Positions 33,401 to 46,500 are shown, counted from the first letter of the stretch. The stretch is DNA of 64,000 bases from Klebsormidium nitens (GCA_000708835.1 DF237124.1:1-64000); one strand, 5' to 3'. The notes: generated by a model not told the origin, from the sequence alone. Made by a program: numbers and translations.

Positions 33401-35952
33401 TTTGTGTCAAAATGATGCCCAAGTTGGCTCTTACCCGAGTGAATTCACAGCTTCGCTGAGTTTCTCCGTTGCTTCGGGTTTTGCCTCTTTGACTCAATAC
33501 ACTTCCACATCTGACTCAATACACTTCCACATCTGAAAAATGCTGCAAACGGGCTTCAGAGCCTATGACTAGACTCGCACAAGTACCACTCCTATCTTTG
33601 AGTTTGCCATTTCCGAGCAGAGTGCACATCGGCTTCCTCGAGAGCCTCGGCCTCGGTGCCCCGATCGACGACGAGGACCCTTCCGAGAAGGATGAGTCTA
33701 CCAGACTAGAAGAGGACGAAAAGCTGAGAGCTTTTTCAAAGTGAGTCGTGGTCCATCGATATCGCCACAAACTCTGAGCAAGCTTTCTTAGAAGTGTCTT
33801 GGGTGTTTGCTGATGGCACCCATCTGCTGACCATGTGTTTTTGCTTGGGTCCGCAAAGCGAGTCACCTTGAAAGCTGAGCTTGTACCGAAGCTGCCGTAG
33901 TTGAACTACTGTTGCAGGGGCGCGTGACGCTCAGGAAAGCTTGCAGCCGGTCAATCTATCCATGTCACAATCACACTTTACCGTAGAGTCATGTGCATAG
34001 CAAGAGCATGCACTGCACAGGAGAACGTAATGACTAAGGCTTATTGGCAACCTGCTTTTAACTCGGAAAGTGGGACCGGGCACGTAGCCTGAAAAAGCCT
34101 GGTGTGAGCGACTTGTTCCGGCCGAGCCCCCAGAAAGCCTTCGCTACTAACCTGTTTGAGCTTAAGTTTCTTAACCAACGCTTACCAGCTTCGTCGGGTA
34201 GAAGGGCATCTAAAGAAGCCTGTTTAAGCCTGGTTTTTCCCTGTTTTTGTTAAACATAGATCTGTACGCAAACGCCTCCTTGGCAGGTACATCAACCTGT
34301 GCCAAACCCGCCACCGCCAGGGCACAAAGCGCCGCGACGACACCGCGGGCCGCAAGTCGCGTGCGGATGTCCGAGACCCGCAAACCCCGGCGTCCGACGA
34401 GTCTGAGGCCGACGTGCTAGCCCGCTTCTTAAAGGATTACGTCCTCGAGGACAAAAGCGCGCTCGCCAATAAGGCCGCGCCGCTGTCCGAGGAGGTGTGC
34501 GACCAATGGAACGTGCGCGACAACGCGCCGCTCTACTGGAAGATCCGACTCGCGCTCGCGAACGCGCTGCGCGCGGACCCCGAGGCCAAGGTCTACATCA
34601 CCGGGCACAGCCTGGGCGGCGCGCTCGCCGCGCTCTTCGCGGGGCTGCTGGCGGCCGAGAATGACGTCATGGCGGAGCGCATCGGCGGGCTGTACACGTT
34701 CGGGCAGCCGCGCATCGGGGACTGGTCATTCGCGGAGTACCTGCACAACAAGCTGAACCTGCCGGAGCAGCGCTACGTGCGCCTGATCTACGCCAATGAC
34801 CTGGTGCCACGTGTGCCTTTCAACAGCAGCATGCATCAGTACAAGCACCTGGGGCCGTACCACGTGTCCAACGCGTTCTACGCCGTCACGGTCTGTCACA
34901 TGCCGCATTTCTGATCGCATACTCTGTACGTTCTCGCTCATCGGAGTCGTTTTCAAGGCGCTGCTCAATTCTAGCGTTGGCCAAGTGGTTTGGGAGATGG
35001 GCTGCTGCGCTTCAACTTCGAACCAAGAATCAAGCAGGCATCCTGTTGAGGGAGGAAACGCTTGGGGAGTGCGCGTGTGCGTCGTTCGTGCGGTCGTCTT
35101 TCTGGGCCGTTGACCTTCCAAAGCTGTGCTTTTTGCCAATGCAAGGCAAATCTCAACGTTTGATCTTGAAAGAGCGTTGCATACCAAGGTATAGGAGTAC
35201 TCATTATCGATTAGGAACGGCGTCCTGGGACCGAGCGTGTCACCACCAAATGCAGTCAGATCTAGATTGCCACGTTTAAACTTCAAGAACACTTTCGAAA
35301 CACCCTGCAACTCTCCAGAGAGAGCAAATACCTCTGTAACTATTCTTATGTTGTTTCCCGAGGCTGCGGACCTGACCCCTAAGCACTCGTGCGTCCATTG
35401 CGTTGAGTAGTCCTGGATCGCTTTATGGTTCGTTGATTTTGAGTAAGCTAAGCAGAAAGGCTGGTAGTGCACAATGGACTCGTCCGCTCGCGCTGGTTTT
35501 TCTGAGTGTCTGGGCCCCCGTCTGCAGCATCTTTGGTCGGTTGTGGTTTGCAAATCCGTATTCAAACACTCGATGTGGCGGCAGGCAATCTTGGCCTGTT
35601 AATGAGGACTTTTGCTACACATACGACCAGGCAAAAACCTTTGCCTGACAGCAGATTGATTCCGTTCTCTTCTTCCCGGCAGGTCGGCACATCCACCGAG
35701 CAGCCGGCGATGGGCGTGATAGCTCCGTACCTCACCATCATTCTGGAGTTCTGGTACAACGTAGTCTGGAACGAGATCGCAAACCTGTGCTTTCGGGACG
35801 TTCCAAGACCCCGGGAGACGTGCTTCCAGATGCTCGTCCGAGCGCTTTCTATGTTTGCGCCGAGGATCGCGGCGCACAACCCGGCCAACTACCTGAATGC
35901 GGTGCGGTACGGCTTCCCCCACGGAGAGCAGAAGAAGCAGCCGCCCACTTGA
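30406..35952 (+). CDS. OBL-type class 3 triacylglycerol lipase
   Basis: The best match is plant oil-body lipase OBL1 and relatives, which hydrolyse triacylglycerol at lipid droplets. Proposed exons are 30406-30615, about 31806-32033, 32486-32552, 33044-33176, 33621-33740, 34287-34890 and 35683-35952, chaining in phase to about 543 residues. Family landmarks are CNLTVIGLLDRN, VCCMASKVIYEDDRLVEHVV, FIEWYHY, then VAFRGTQPFSVVDWATDF. The nucleophile elbow is VYITGHSLGGALAALFAG, followed by LYTFGQPRIGD and the acid/His region YANDLVPRVPF and MHQYKHLG. The end, NPANYLNAVRYG, is also OBL-like. A hydrophobic segment (SIVAYLLWPVHYIH) sits near the N-terminus. The start of exon 2 rests on a weak acceptor (ctgaaag), and a further exon may be missed in the 1.2-kb first intron. 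The donor at 34891 (gtctgt) is also weak. Confidence 0.85.
30842..30886. repeat. Perfect 19-bp inverted repeat with 7-nt loop inside a lipase intron
   Basis: TTTCGAGCTGGTAAAGAGG (30842-30860) is followed by a 7-base spacer and its exact reverse complement (30868-30886). It lies in the first intron of the lipase gene and would form a strong hairpin in RNA or a cruciform in DNA. Confidence 0.85.
33490..33533. repeat. 22-bp exact tandem duplication in a lipase intron
   Basis: TGACTCAATACACTTCCACATC occurs twice back to back, at 33490-33511 and 33512-33533. It is probably a replication-slippage event. Confidence 0.85.
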
Positions 35953-38703
35953 GGTGGCGGAGAAGCTAAGAAGTTTAGGTGACCGAACGACACAACAGCC
36001 TGTAGATAGGCCCGAGCCCCCCTGGAGCCCCTCAGTTTGCAGTTAAGGCCCTCAGCTTTTTTTCGGGTTGGGCTTAGTGATAGAGCAGACCGTTGGCGGT
36101 TTTGAAAGAAACGCCGCTTTGGAGCTTGCTATTTTGAACAAATCAGGGATAGGTATAGGGCATGATCAGTGTTGCATTTGAATACTGGCGCAGGGCTTAG
36201 TGATAGAGCGCGGACCGTTGGCCTTCTTGAAAGAAACGCGCTTTGGAGCTTGCTAGTTTGAACAGATCAGGAACAGATAGAGAGCGTGATCAGTGTTGCA
36301 TCTATTGTTGGCGCCGCGTAGGTCCTAGTGTATTTCTGTTAGCTGCTGACTCATGTCTCGTACTAGACAGTAGTCACGATCTAGGTCAGTCGGGTACCAT
36401 GAGCTGTTGGTCAGCAATGAAATCTGCACGAGAAAGGGTTACAAGAAAGCTTCATATGTAGGGGATCATGCTTTTCAGAGCCTCATTACAAAGTGCTGCA
36501 TGCGTGATGTCGATCGCTCGTGTAGCATACAACGAAACTCTAGCTTACTTACCAGATCTTGGCTAAGTGCACGACGGTGATCTGATGCTAGTAAAGTTGA
36601 TACAAGGCACGAGGTTGGTGGGCCGATCTTGCTGTGGTGGTTTCGAGTCCCCGGTCGTGCAACCTCCTTCCTTTATGCATCATTTCAGAAGCACGAGTCG
36701 ACGTCAAGATGTGTGTGCCATTATAATAAGAGCGAATTAAATAACCCTGGATTTTTGGAACACAATGATCCGATGTCCTTTGATTTGCGTCACTTTGTGT
36801 GTGTGTGTGGGTACATGATCATGTCTAAGATCGGTGAATATGGGACAAGTCCGCAGCACGTGAGTCGATAGTCGGCACATGGCTGTCCCGGCATCTTTTG
36901 CATAGTGCATTAAACTATCTCGCAAGCAACGGTCCGGTCGGCTCACCGTACGTCAATCGTAGTCCGTAGCGTCCGCTCCGAAGAGCAGCAATATGGTCGT
37001 GAGCTCCGTCGTCACCTTCCGGTGGGCCAACCGGCATGGCTGGTTTGCCTCGTTCCGCAGCAACGGATCCGCTTGGGACCTCACACCGAAACTCCGCCGC
37101 AGCAGACAGGGAGACCGGAACGACCGCCTCAGGAGCGTGGAACACCCATCTCTGCAGACCATCACGGCCGCCTGGACCTCCTGAGGATCTGGTGTTGATC
37201 AGTGCTTCAATCTGTGCCGTTTCGCAACTCAGTATAATCTGCGACTCTCTCTGAAGAGTCCAGATTTGTGAACGCTAAGCGCGACACAACGACTGATAAT
37301 GATGGTGTAAGCAGCCAGACAGGCAAGTCTGGACTCCTCTGTCAAGCGAGGAGTGGGTGACAGTCACAGTCCAAGTCAACGATATCTCCGTTCAGGCAAT
37401 TCCCTCCTTTTCCCTAGCTTCGCGACTGCGCCGCTGTTGCAGCTGGTTGGCTTCGCCGCCGCCGTCAATGGAGCAGAAAGCGTCACCCAGGTTGCACTAA
37501 AGTACCTCATCTGTACAGGAGCCATGCCTTTGTTTAACAGCCTGGTCTGTGCACCAATTTTTTCCCTCAGCTGCAGCTTGTGATCGCGCAAGGAGTTACA
37601 TGAATTTCCTTTCGAAGGAACTCGAATATGATCGGCAGATGCCGCTTTGAGCAGCCCAAAACAATTATGCGAAGTAATTGGGCATTCAAACCATCAACGC
37701 TGATGAGATTTTCGCGACAAGCAGCCGGGATCTGCTAGACACCGAACAAGCTGCTTGCACACGTACGTAGCTACCACAAAAGAATGGGCTTTCTGCACAG
37801 GCGCTAGCTTGTTGAGGGTGCGGTTCAAGAGGTCATCTGAGAAACTGAAACATCCTGTAAAGTATCTCCAGTTGCGTCCATAGCTTCTGCAGGGCACAAT
37901 GATCGTCCTGATAGCGGGATAGATGGTGGTGTTTCTCCGGCAACATCGCAGTTTGTCGCCAGCCGGGCGGGCGGCCGGCCCGCGCGTCCGGCCGCGCGCG
38001 CTACTAGCGTACCATGTTCTACTGTCCCTACGAACCTCCTAAACCCCGTAAACCCTCAGGCCTGCCGAGGCGGGCGCCTCCGGCATCGCGAATCCACAAG
38101 TTATTCACAGATTCTGTTGCAAGCGTTATTATGATGCTTCGAATGTCAGAGCGCCTCAAAGGACGTTCACGAGCGAACAGACCCGCAATCACTGCCTTTC
38201 TCAGGCTTTCTGATCAACCTGGGTTTTCCTGATTTGAGCAGCTTCCTACCTCGACAACTGTTGCAGTGATCATCTATTGTAGCACTCTCTGTGTTTGGTC
38301 AGATCAGGTCGAACGCTAGCTTGGACACGAAAATCAAGACAGTGAGGAAGCCCTCGTTTAGTGAGACTCAGTTGGAAACGCTTTTGTTCAAAGAGTCTCC
38401 GTTCGGTGGAAGACGGGACTTGAATTGGAAGAATGGAGAGCGGATGTGCACCCCCTGCGACATTGGTAGACCTCGTGCTGCTTCTGGATCTTCAAAAGGC
38501 GTGCAATGAGACAAGATATTGAGTTGTCTGGTTTGCTAATCCTGGAAACATCAGGAAGTAGGTGTACGGCCACTCTGTTTGGATCACAGTCTTTGCTTTG
38601 TTTTACAGGACTTGATAATTTTGGAAAGTGCTAGATGGATGCGCTGAGAAACCAGGATTGGAGCGTTCGCATGTCCAAGTAGGAAATCAGAATCTCAGTA
38701 AGA
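35953..38703. other. Intergenic, about 2.7 kb
   Basis: No gene was recognised. It contains a 123-bp tandem duplication (listed separately), a very GC-rich patch at about 37960-38010, and a short CCTAAACCCC/GTAAACCCTC run near 38037 that resembles plant telomere repeats but is too short to call. Short open frames have no domains. Confidence 0.45.
36070..36315. repeat. Tandem duplication of about 123 bp
   Basis: Two adjacent copies begin with GGGCTTAGTGATAGAGC at 36070 and 36193. They share the blocks GACCGTTGGC, TTGAAAGAAACGC, CTTTGGAGCTTGCTA and GATCAGTGTTGCAT. Copies diverge by scattered substitutions and 1-3-base indels. The duplication lies shortly downstream of the lipase stop codon, perhaps partly in its 3' untranslated region. 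Confidence 0.85.
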
Positions 38704-39723
38704 ATGGGTTGTGTAGGGAGTTGTTTGCTGCCAAGTAAAGAGTCACCGGCAGACGTCAGCAGAACGGGTGACGCTGACGTCCGCAATACGCTGTGTGACC
38801 TTAGTAGTACAAAAGCGTCCGTAACAGCACCGGCTTCCAGTGTACTGGCTTTTCCAAAAACAGAGGATGAGCCAGTGAATTCTACAAAACATTCAGAACT
38901 TCAAGCAAGTCAAGAGTCCAATACCAATTCTGAATTGGAGCAGAAAGGCTGGGGCCGCCTCTCACCACTGCAAGTGCGAGTCATGAAGGCTGCCAGCCAA
39001 AGGGCGAAAGCCTGCTCCGACGCTGCTCTCCCCCGGCTCCAGCAGCGGTTCCGTCGGCTTGGGTACAGCGAAGCGGACCTGACGTCCGCTTTACACTACG
39101 TAACACAAGAGGCGCCCCTGCTGATCCACTTTAAGCCTCAGATGGGCTTTGGGTTCTTTTCCACTAAGACGGTGCTCAAGGCCTTCCTTGAAGACACCCA
39201 TTACCGCAGCACGCGCGAGACGGGGATCGGCGGGGGGGCCCGAGGGGTCTGGCGGGAGAAGAGGGAAAGGATCCTGTTCGCGGGTCTGTACCTTCAAGAC
39301 TCGTCGCCGTTTGAGCATTTCAAGTACGGCTCGCTCAACGTGTTCAAGGAACCGGGGGGGAGCGCCCCCCGCTTCGGTCCGTGTTACATCGAGCTCAAAT
39401 CTGACGTCATGGAGCGATGCACCTTCGTCTACCGGCCGTCGTTCGACGACCTGCACCAAGTCCCTGGCACCCGCGAGAACTTCGCCCATACGTTGGCGGA
39501 ATTCGACGATAAGGAGATAGCGTGCCTCGTGGAGAGGCGTCCGTTTAAGTTGTTGAATCCTACAGTGGGCGGAGATGTTCTGGTAGAAGTCCAGATACAC
39601 GGTCCGCTGGAGTTCAAGCGCGACATCAAGGAGCTGCGCTTCCCCCGTTCGACAAAGCGGAAGGTTCAGAAGCGGTTACAGAGGTGGGCTGACACAAACG
39701 GGTTTGCGGCGAGTTGTTTCTGA
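38704..39723 (+). CDS. Intronless DUF3626-like protein with N-terminal dual-acylation motif
   Basis: A single uninterrupted frame of 339 residues. The C-terminal 200 residues resemble the DUF3626 family, which I know mainly from bacteria. Landmarks are RETGIGGGARGVWREKRERI, LFAGLYLQ, FKYGSLNVF, APRFGPCYIELKSDVMERCT, a GTRENFAHTLAEFDD stretch, and VLVEVQIHGPLEFKRDIKEL. The molecular function of the family is not established to my knowledge. The N-terminus MGCVGSCLL fits N-myristoylation at Gly2 with palmitoylation at Cys3 and Cys7, which would tether the protein to a membrane. About 80 polar residues then lead to the domain. The lack of introns contrasts with most other genes in the window and, with the bacterial family, suggests horizontal acquisition or retroposition. 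The start at 38704 is the only ATG giving the MGC motif. Confidence 0.72.
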   Translation: MGCVGSCLLPSKESPADVSRTGDADVRNTLCDLSSTKASVTAPASSVLAFPKTEDEPVNSTKHSELQASQESNTNSELEQKGWGRLSPLQVRVMKAASQRAKACSDAALPRLQQRFRRLGYSEADLTSALHYVTQEAPLLIHFKPQMGFGFFSTKTVLKAFLEDTHYRSTRETGIGGGARGVWREKRERILFAGLYLQDSSPFEHFKYGSLNVFKEPGGSAPRFGPCYIELKSDVMERCTFVYRPSFDDLHQVPGTRENFAHTLAEFDDKEIACLVERRPFKLLNPTVGGDVLVEVQIHGPLEFKRDIKELRFPRSTKRKVQKRLQRWADTNGFAASCF

Positions 39724-40549
39724 TCTTAGAATTGTCCTTCATGCTAGCTGCAAGTACTTAGACTTGACCCTGAGGAGTAGCCGCCACAGCTAGAAAGACG
39801 TAATTCCGCCATACATGACTCTGATGAGCTCTGGGCACGTGATTAGCAGAAGCATTTGCGCGAACTTCAAGTCGGACATGCTCAATTCAGTTAATTCCAA
39901 AACCGTGCCCGCACTGGGTTAATTGCTTCAAGTAGCGGACCTGCTCAAACCGAAGTATGCCTGCTCATGCATGCAAGACTCAGCCCTATATAAGATCGCT
40001 CTGCGCCCCACCGCGGGAGCATGCTGTCGTGATATATGAATGAACATCTCGTTGGATGAAATGCACCAGTGCATGGGCTCATGCCTCAACATTTTCGGCA
40101 TGGCAGGAGAACACATCACTGCGGGCGTGGACTCACGCAAAAGCCGACAGACATGGAAATGAGCGGATCGACCTGATTACACCTCATATGATTATCCGGT
40201 TATATATCATGATGTACGGTCGCCGTCAGGCCCTGCGTCTAACGTGCCAAGGAAGTAGTCATGAAAGCTCGCTCTTAGTTTATACGAAGACCTCTTTTCA
40301 TAGGTTCTGACTTCCACTTGGAGACACTCATGTATCCTCAATGATGTCAGTGCGCTGCCCGTATCTCTCAGATAGAGTAAATGTAGCGCACCAGACATCG
40401 CCAACTGCAGCTGGCGCGATTCTCGAATGCCTAGACAAGCACACGTAGTCAGTGGCAACAGTCTTGCAACCACATTCTCAGAAACTGTTGTTTGCAAAGT
40501 TTTCTTATTCTCTAGAGAAGAGACTGAAGTCAAAAAGCTCAACGCGGAT
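39724..40549. other. Convergent intergenic region
   Basis: Lies between the DUF3626-like gene (+) and the end of the isomerase-kinase gene (-). No coding or RNA gene was recognised. Confidence 0.45.
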
Positions 40550-43500
40550 TCATCCCTTCGGCTCGAGCGCTTTCACAACCTGTTGTATACTCTCGAATTG
40601 CGACCGCTCCTTCAGCAGCACTTTGCCAAACGCTAGCGCTTTTTTCTCGCAGCTTGCGCGAACGTCGGGATCGGCGATGCTCTCCAGGTCTTCTACGTGG
40701 GCGATCCCGACAATCCGCCTGCAGACAGAAGCGCGGCCAAATCGTCTAAGAATCGTGCAAGAATGGCAAAACACAAGATTTGCTGGCGCCTTGTCAAAAT
40801 GGCGAAAAAAGACGAGTGTGCACAAAGCTAGGCTGGCTGTTGGAGGATCTACAGAGGAGAAGGGCTGCTTCGCGCTGGCCCCATCCCAAAAGTCTGCAAG
40901 AGAATGGGAACCATAAACGCGCACAGAAGATACAGATGAATAGACCGGACCCTCAGTCTGACACTATGTTGATGATGATGAGCCGGCGGCAAAGCGAAAA
41001 GCAGGTCGAGACTGGCCCACATACATAACTAACTAGATTGCGGGACTCTCTCACTTCACTATCTCAAACTCTTCAGTTTACTATAAGCTGTTCGTTTGCA
41101 GAGATACTTCCCCAAGACGCGGGGCTCGGGCCACCATAAGTCGCATGCAAACTCCGAATGAAGCAAAGGATGCGGGACAGCGCTTTTTACCTGACAATCT
41201 TGGCGCCCGCGAAGCCCAGCGAGTCCTGGAAGAGGTCGCCGAGGAAGGCCTTTTGGTATTCCGCCAGCGTGCGGTCGCCGGTGCCGAACAGGAGCGTGGG
41301 CGTGAGGTCGCCCGGGGACTCCAAGCTAACAAATTTCTGCGGAGAAAAACAGAGATCCTGATTGAAATGCCTGAACCTGCTTGCAGGGCGTCTGCTTGCT
41401 GCGCAGACGAGACGTCGCCCTTTTGAGTGCCTCGGTTCAGGAGGCTATGAAGCCCAGCTTCTTACTGGGCAACCTCCGCGAATGCTTTGCAAACGAACGG
41501 AAAAACATTCACGCCAAGAGCGCAAATCCCAAACAAAGTCGGCGTCCTTCTGCAAAGAACACGGTCGCAAAGAAGGAATTGCTAAGTTCTCGTTGGCGGC
41601 GGCGACTTTGCCACGTGGCAGCACGCTCACCGACCACAGGTCCACGAACTTCTCGGCGAACAGGGCCCACGTTTCGATGATCGTCTTCGCGATCCAGTAC
41701 TTGCAGTCGTTCCTGGCGCCAGGGCTGGTCGCGTGCCCGTCCTGACTGTAGTACGCGAGGATCAAGTTGGCCAGGAAAGCGCCAATGTCGAAGCCCATGG
41801 GGCCGTAGAAGGCGAACTCGGGGTCGATCATCTGCGCGGAAAACACGGGAGGGTTTGATCAGAGTCGAGGCGCAACCGAGTGCGCACATGGCAGGGAAGC
41901 CACTTGTCAAAATAGCCAGGGTAAAAGCGCAGGCGCATACAAAGCCGGTTTTCATCGACACCTTTCGTGTTACAGTTGAGCGTCCTCTTCAAAGATAAGG
42001 GGCGAGCTAAGTCGGTGTCCGTCACTTTTTTTTCATGTTTGCAACGCTTCCATCGAGCATCTGCAGCCCTCACCTGGGACTTTCCGGCTCCTGTTTACCA
42101 CACATTGCGGTCACACACTGCCCCGACGCCATCTCATTCATAGCGCGACCAACGTAGTAGCGCGTTCCGAGCCACAACCTACATTGCCAGACTCCCCAAT
42201 GATTGCCAGCTTTGAGGAACCAGGTCAGTCCAACCCAAAAGGCCCCGTCCAAAGCTTACCTGCGTGGAGGTGTCCGTGACCATGATACTGCCCGTGTGCA
42301 GGTCGCCGTGCACCAGGGCCTCCGCCTGCTCCGTGAACTTCTTTTTCAGCGCCGTGATGGCGACCTTCAGCGGCACGTCCGACCGGAGCGCGGCCGCTTC
42401 CGCGTCCAGCTGCGGCGACGTCCAGTGGTTGTTGGCGGCTTGCGCGTACGGCTCCGTGAAGATCACCTGGGGGAGAAAACTGACTTTCAGAACTCGACAA
42501 CCTACGTGGTTTTAGAACCTCATGGAGCTAAAAGAGCGCCCGAACGACGATACGCTGTCAACAGGTGAACCTAGAGGGTGGGTGGCTGGTAGAATCTGCG
42601 TTGATGAAAATGGTTAAAGAGAAGATGTACAACCAAAGGAAGGTAATATGGGTAGCGTGGCAAGTATCAATATCTAGATTGAGACATCCTCTCTCCGGAG
42701 GCTTGAGCGGCAACCCGCGGGCCGATAGACCCCCGATCCTCCACCTGAATAGAATCCAAATCGTAAAGTAGAAAAGAGAACCCGAACCCAAAACTCCAAA
42801 CCCCAAAACTCAAACATCCTTGTTCAGTAACTTACCTGCTCCGTGAGCCTGCACAGCTCGACGTTGACCACAAACTTGGCGACGGCCGCCTTGTGCTGCG
42901 CAGTGTCGAGCGCGAGGAGGGAGGTGCTGAACAGAGTGCGCGCCAGGAAGGTGGACACGTGGTCGGCCAGGAGGGGGTACACGTGGCCGGCGATGAGGCC
43001 CTTGCGCAGGATGATGTGCGGCGGCTCCAGGTAGCGCATCACGAACAGGGCGCGCGAGCGGTCCACGTGGTACACCTGCGGAGAAAGGATTGGCTTTTCA
43101 TAGGCTAGGATTATGGGGATTTTCATCTTTTGAAGCGGTTTGTTAGGCTCGCTCTACAGGCTACTGATACACGACAATCGCTCTTCGTAATGTGGACCAT
43201 GCACAGACCGCAAAGAGAGCCGAACTTTGCACGAAAGTCTCGGTGAAAAGCGATACGAAGTTTTTGGTAGCAAGAGGAGGTGCCAAACACGAAGTCGTAT
43301 TCTGACCTATGCAAATGGGCACAGTCTGTGAGATTGCGGGCAACAAGTTCACTTTTTTAAAGGGGAAGGCAATCAGCGGCACGGGTTCCCACAAAAATTA
43401 GGGCAAAGTGGGCTTGCTAATGCTTCGACAATCACTCGAGCGGCCTCAAGGGCAGAGCCCACCTCCTTTCCCTTTCAGACCAGACGGGTCATGAAGTCTA

Positions 43501-46500
43501 CGCCGTGAAGCGGAATCCACAGACTCCCTTGGCAACAAGCATTATAAGTACTTTCAAGCAGAGCGTTGCAGATGTAGTCGGTTCGACATAATCTTCGCTT
43601 CAGCAATCAACTCGTTCGAAACAAAGCAAGAATCTTTTTGAACTGCGTTTCCGGACGTTCCCTTCTCCCCGCCTCACCTCGGGCACGTGCTGCGGCACGA
43701 GGCGCCCCTCCTCTTTCAGCGCGAGCGCCTCGAACCACGACCGGTCCACCGTCAACGGCCACGATTCGCCGACGCACCGCACGTACGGCAGCGATTGCTT
43801 CAGCACGCACGTCCACTGCGGCCCCTCCACTATGAACACCAGGTTTAGATTCCCGTCCCCGACTTCCCGCACTTTCCAGTCGGTCGGCTTTCCGCCCAAC
43901 CTCGTTGCGAGGTCCGGCGTTTTGGTCGCAATGTAGTCGACGAGAGTCTCAGGGTTGAAACCTACGAAGAGGGGTTTTACGTCCCCGGCTTCGGTGGCGA
44001 GGGTTGGGGGGTTTTGGGCGGGCGGGGCGGGGGCGACGCGGGCCAGGAAGGCGGGGATGTCGAACTCCGTTGCGCCGTCGGCCTTGTAGATGACGCCCTG
44101 CGAGAAGGAGGATGGTATCCCGTGACAATCTGCAATTAAGACGCAAGCGGTTTGCTTATATTGCGCCCACAGAACAATCGACAACGATGCAGCCCCGACA
44201 GCATCAGTTGACAGGAAGATTGAAACTTCAACCAAACTCCATCTGCTAAATTGAAAAACAGTAGCGAATAAGGCGTCGAACAGCCCGCCTGAAATCGCCC
44301 CGAGGGCAGAAGTTGAGAAAAGGAGTTTCAAGAGGCTACTCGCAACAAAACTAAGAGCAGACTCTGCGACCTGCGTGCCAGAATCGGGCCTTCCTTTACC
44401 ACCATGAAGCGGCTGGTTGCAATGCATGCAAAGTCTATTTTAGCGAAAGACATTCTAGAGAATAACCGGACGCTGCTGGGAAACTTTCCAAGCAGAAGCT
44501 AGTCGTGTTCTGCCAGACTGCCGTGAACAAAGCGCGGGGAGCCCACCTTTTCCGTGATGATGCCAGCGATGAGGTCAGCGGGAGTGACGTCGAAGGAGGG
44601 GTTCCAAACGTCGATGCCGGCCGGAGCAATGGGATCGCCACGGCCGCCGTTGGCGTGGGTGAGCTCCTTGGGGTCTCTTTGCTCTACACACGAGATGGGG
44701 GAGCAAACGCTTATGCGGTGGGCTGCAAGTGCCGCTGTCAACGTCCCTTCGTTATCTTGTAAATACCTGATACGTCCTCCTGTTTCTCCTTATAAATGGT
44801 TCTTGGCGAGCTCGAAAGAGAAGGAAGCGCCCGGAAAGCAATGCCGCACGGAAAGTTGGCCTCTCGAAGCATCGAAAGGGCGACGTCGTCTCAAGTGCAG
44901 AGCAATGAGAATCATATAAATTCCCTTGGGGCATTGATGAGGAGAATCGAAACGTTCATGGTAAATGGAAACACGATCGAGCCAGGAACCCCCAACAATT
45001 CTAGACCCCAACAAACACATCCACAACTTCTCCAACTCACCAATATGGATCTCGGCGCCTGAGTGAATGTCCAGATCAATCGACGTCACTGGCGCCGCCA
45101 CAAAGAACGGCACCCCGTGGTACTTCGCCCCGATCGCGAGCGAGTACGTCCCGATCTTGTTTGCCGTATCTCCGTTCGCCGCAATCCGATCGGCGCCCAC
45201 AACGATCGCATCCACGCCCCGAGTGGCCCCAAACGCCGCAGCCGCAGAGTCGGCAACTAGGATGGCGGGAATCTTCTCGTACACGAGCTCGTAAGCTGTG
45301 AGGCGCGAGCCCTGGTTGTATGGGCGGGTCTCCGTTGCAATAGCGGTCTCCAACTTGCCGGCGGCGTGAAGGGAACGGATGACACCGAGGGCGGTTCCGT
45401 ATGCAGCGGTGGCCAGGCTGCAGGGAGGCGGGAAAAATGCCCTCGGATCGGAAAGGTTTCGGCGAAGCTTTCGTGCACAGGTGATACGACAGGTGCGTCA
45501 GTGAAGACGGCTGTAGCTCGGTGCCGTCTTGATTACAAGCTCACAAGGACATGAGGCGTCCTCCTCAGAACAACTCGCTTGATCTCCGGAAATCGAAGTT
45601 CCCACCGCCCAAAACGCAGTGATGATTTTCCACATATGAGGAACCGTCGATCGGCAGTACTCAGCCAGATATCATTGTTCGAACAGGCAGATCCCTCGCC
45701 GCTAGAAGCCCTCGCTGGAACTAGAGAACAGATTCCAAGCATGGACGTCCAATTCTTGCTCGCTTCCAATTTGACCCGCCCAAGGAGTCCAACTTGACCG
45801 CCGAAAGGGACCCCGATACGTCAAACCGGCGCCCCAAGCAAACTCTGTACTGCCCACCTGCCTGTGTTGCAGTGCGTCATCACGCGCAGCTTCTCCTTCT
45901 TTGTGGCCGCCTTCACGATCGCCTCCGCGCCGTTCGCCCCAATCGCACGGTTGGCCGCCACGTCATCCACCAGCATTTGCTCCGCAGAGACCACGAATGC
46001 GTCGATGACGCTCTGCGCGGAAGCTTCCGGCTGGTCCGCCGCAGTCCGAGTGACTTCGGACAGCTGCTTGGCGGCCTCGCCCAGGTTGACGGCAGTTGGA
46101 CGGCTGCAACGAAAAGTCGATAGTCAGCTTGAGCTGGACAGTAACAGGAAGCAATATCGTTTGTTGTTCGAATCTCTGCATTTTTCACCTTTGAAGGAGT
46201 GAACCCCAGCCAAAATCGTAGTAAGAATCATGCGGCTGTAGTAAGCCTGACACGTTCTGCAGTGCTTCTTTCGCGCAAAGGCTGCTCAGGAGCACTAAGC
46301 CCTGTAAATGGAATCTAGCCGACCTCACCGGGTAGCTGCCTGACTCATGTTCACCGACTCCTGGTTTTGTCTCACCTAAGCACACCTCCCTTCGACAAAG
46401 TCGCTACGTGTAGACTGCTGTGAGTACTGTTGGGTTCAAGTAGCCTCGTAAGCTGCTAACATTGAGGAGAAACTTTTCCTCTCCTCTGTTCTCTAACACG

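Noticed and set aside
36613-36668. tRNA-like segment: GCACGAG pairing with a later CGTGC, and GGTTTCGAGTCCCC resembling a T-arm
   Set aside because: Only about 56 bases from end to end, with no D-arm or anticodon arm that folds; at most a degenerate tRNA-derived fragment.
38037-38062. Telomere-like CCTAAACCCC/GTAAACCCTC run
   Set aside because: Only about two imperfect units; too short to call an interstitial telomere or a telomere end.
43600-44427. 275-residue frame suggesting a separate kinase gene with a membrane-like N-terminus
   Set aside because: Its first part reads through intron sequence; the acceptor at 44098 joins in phase to the isomerase exon and restores the conserved isomerase C-terminus.
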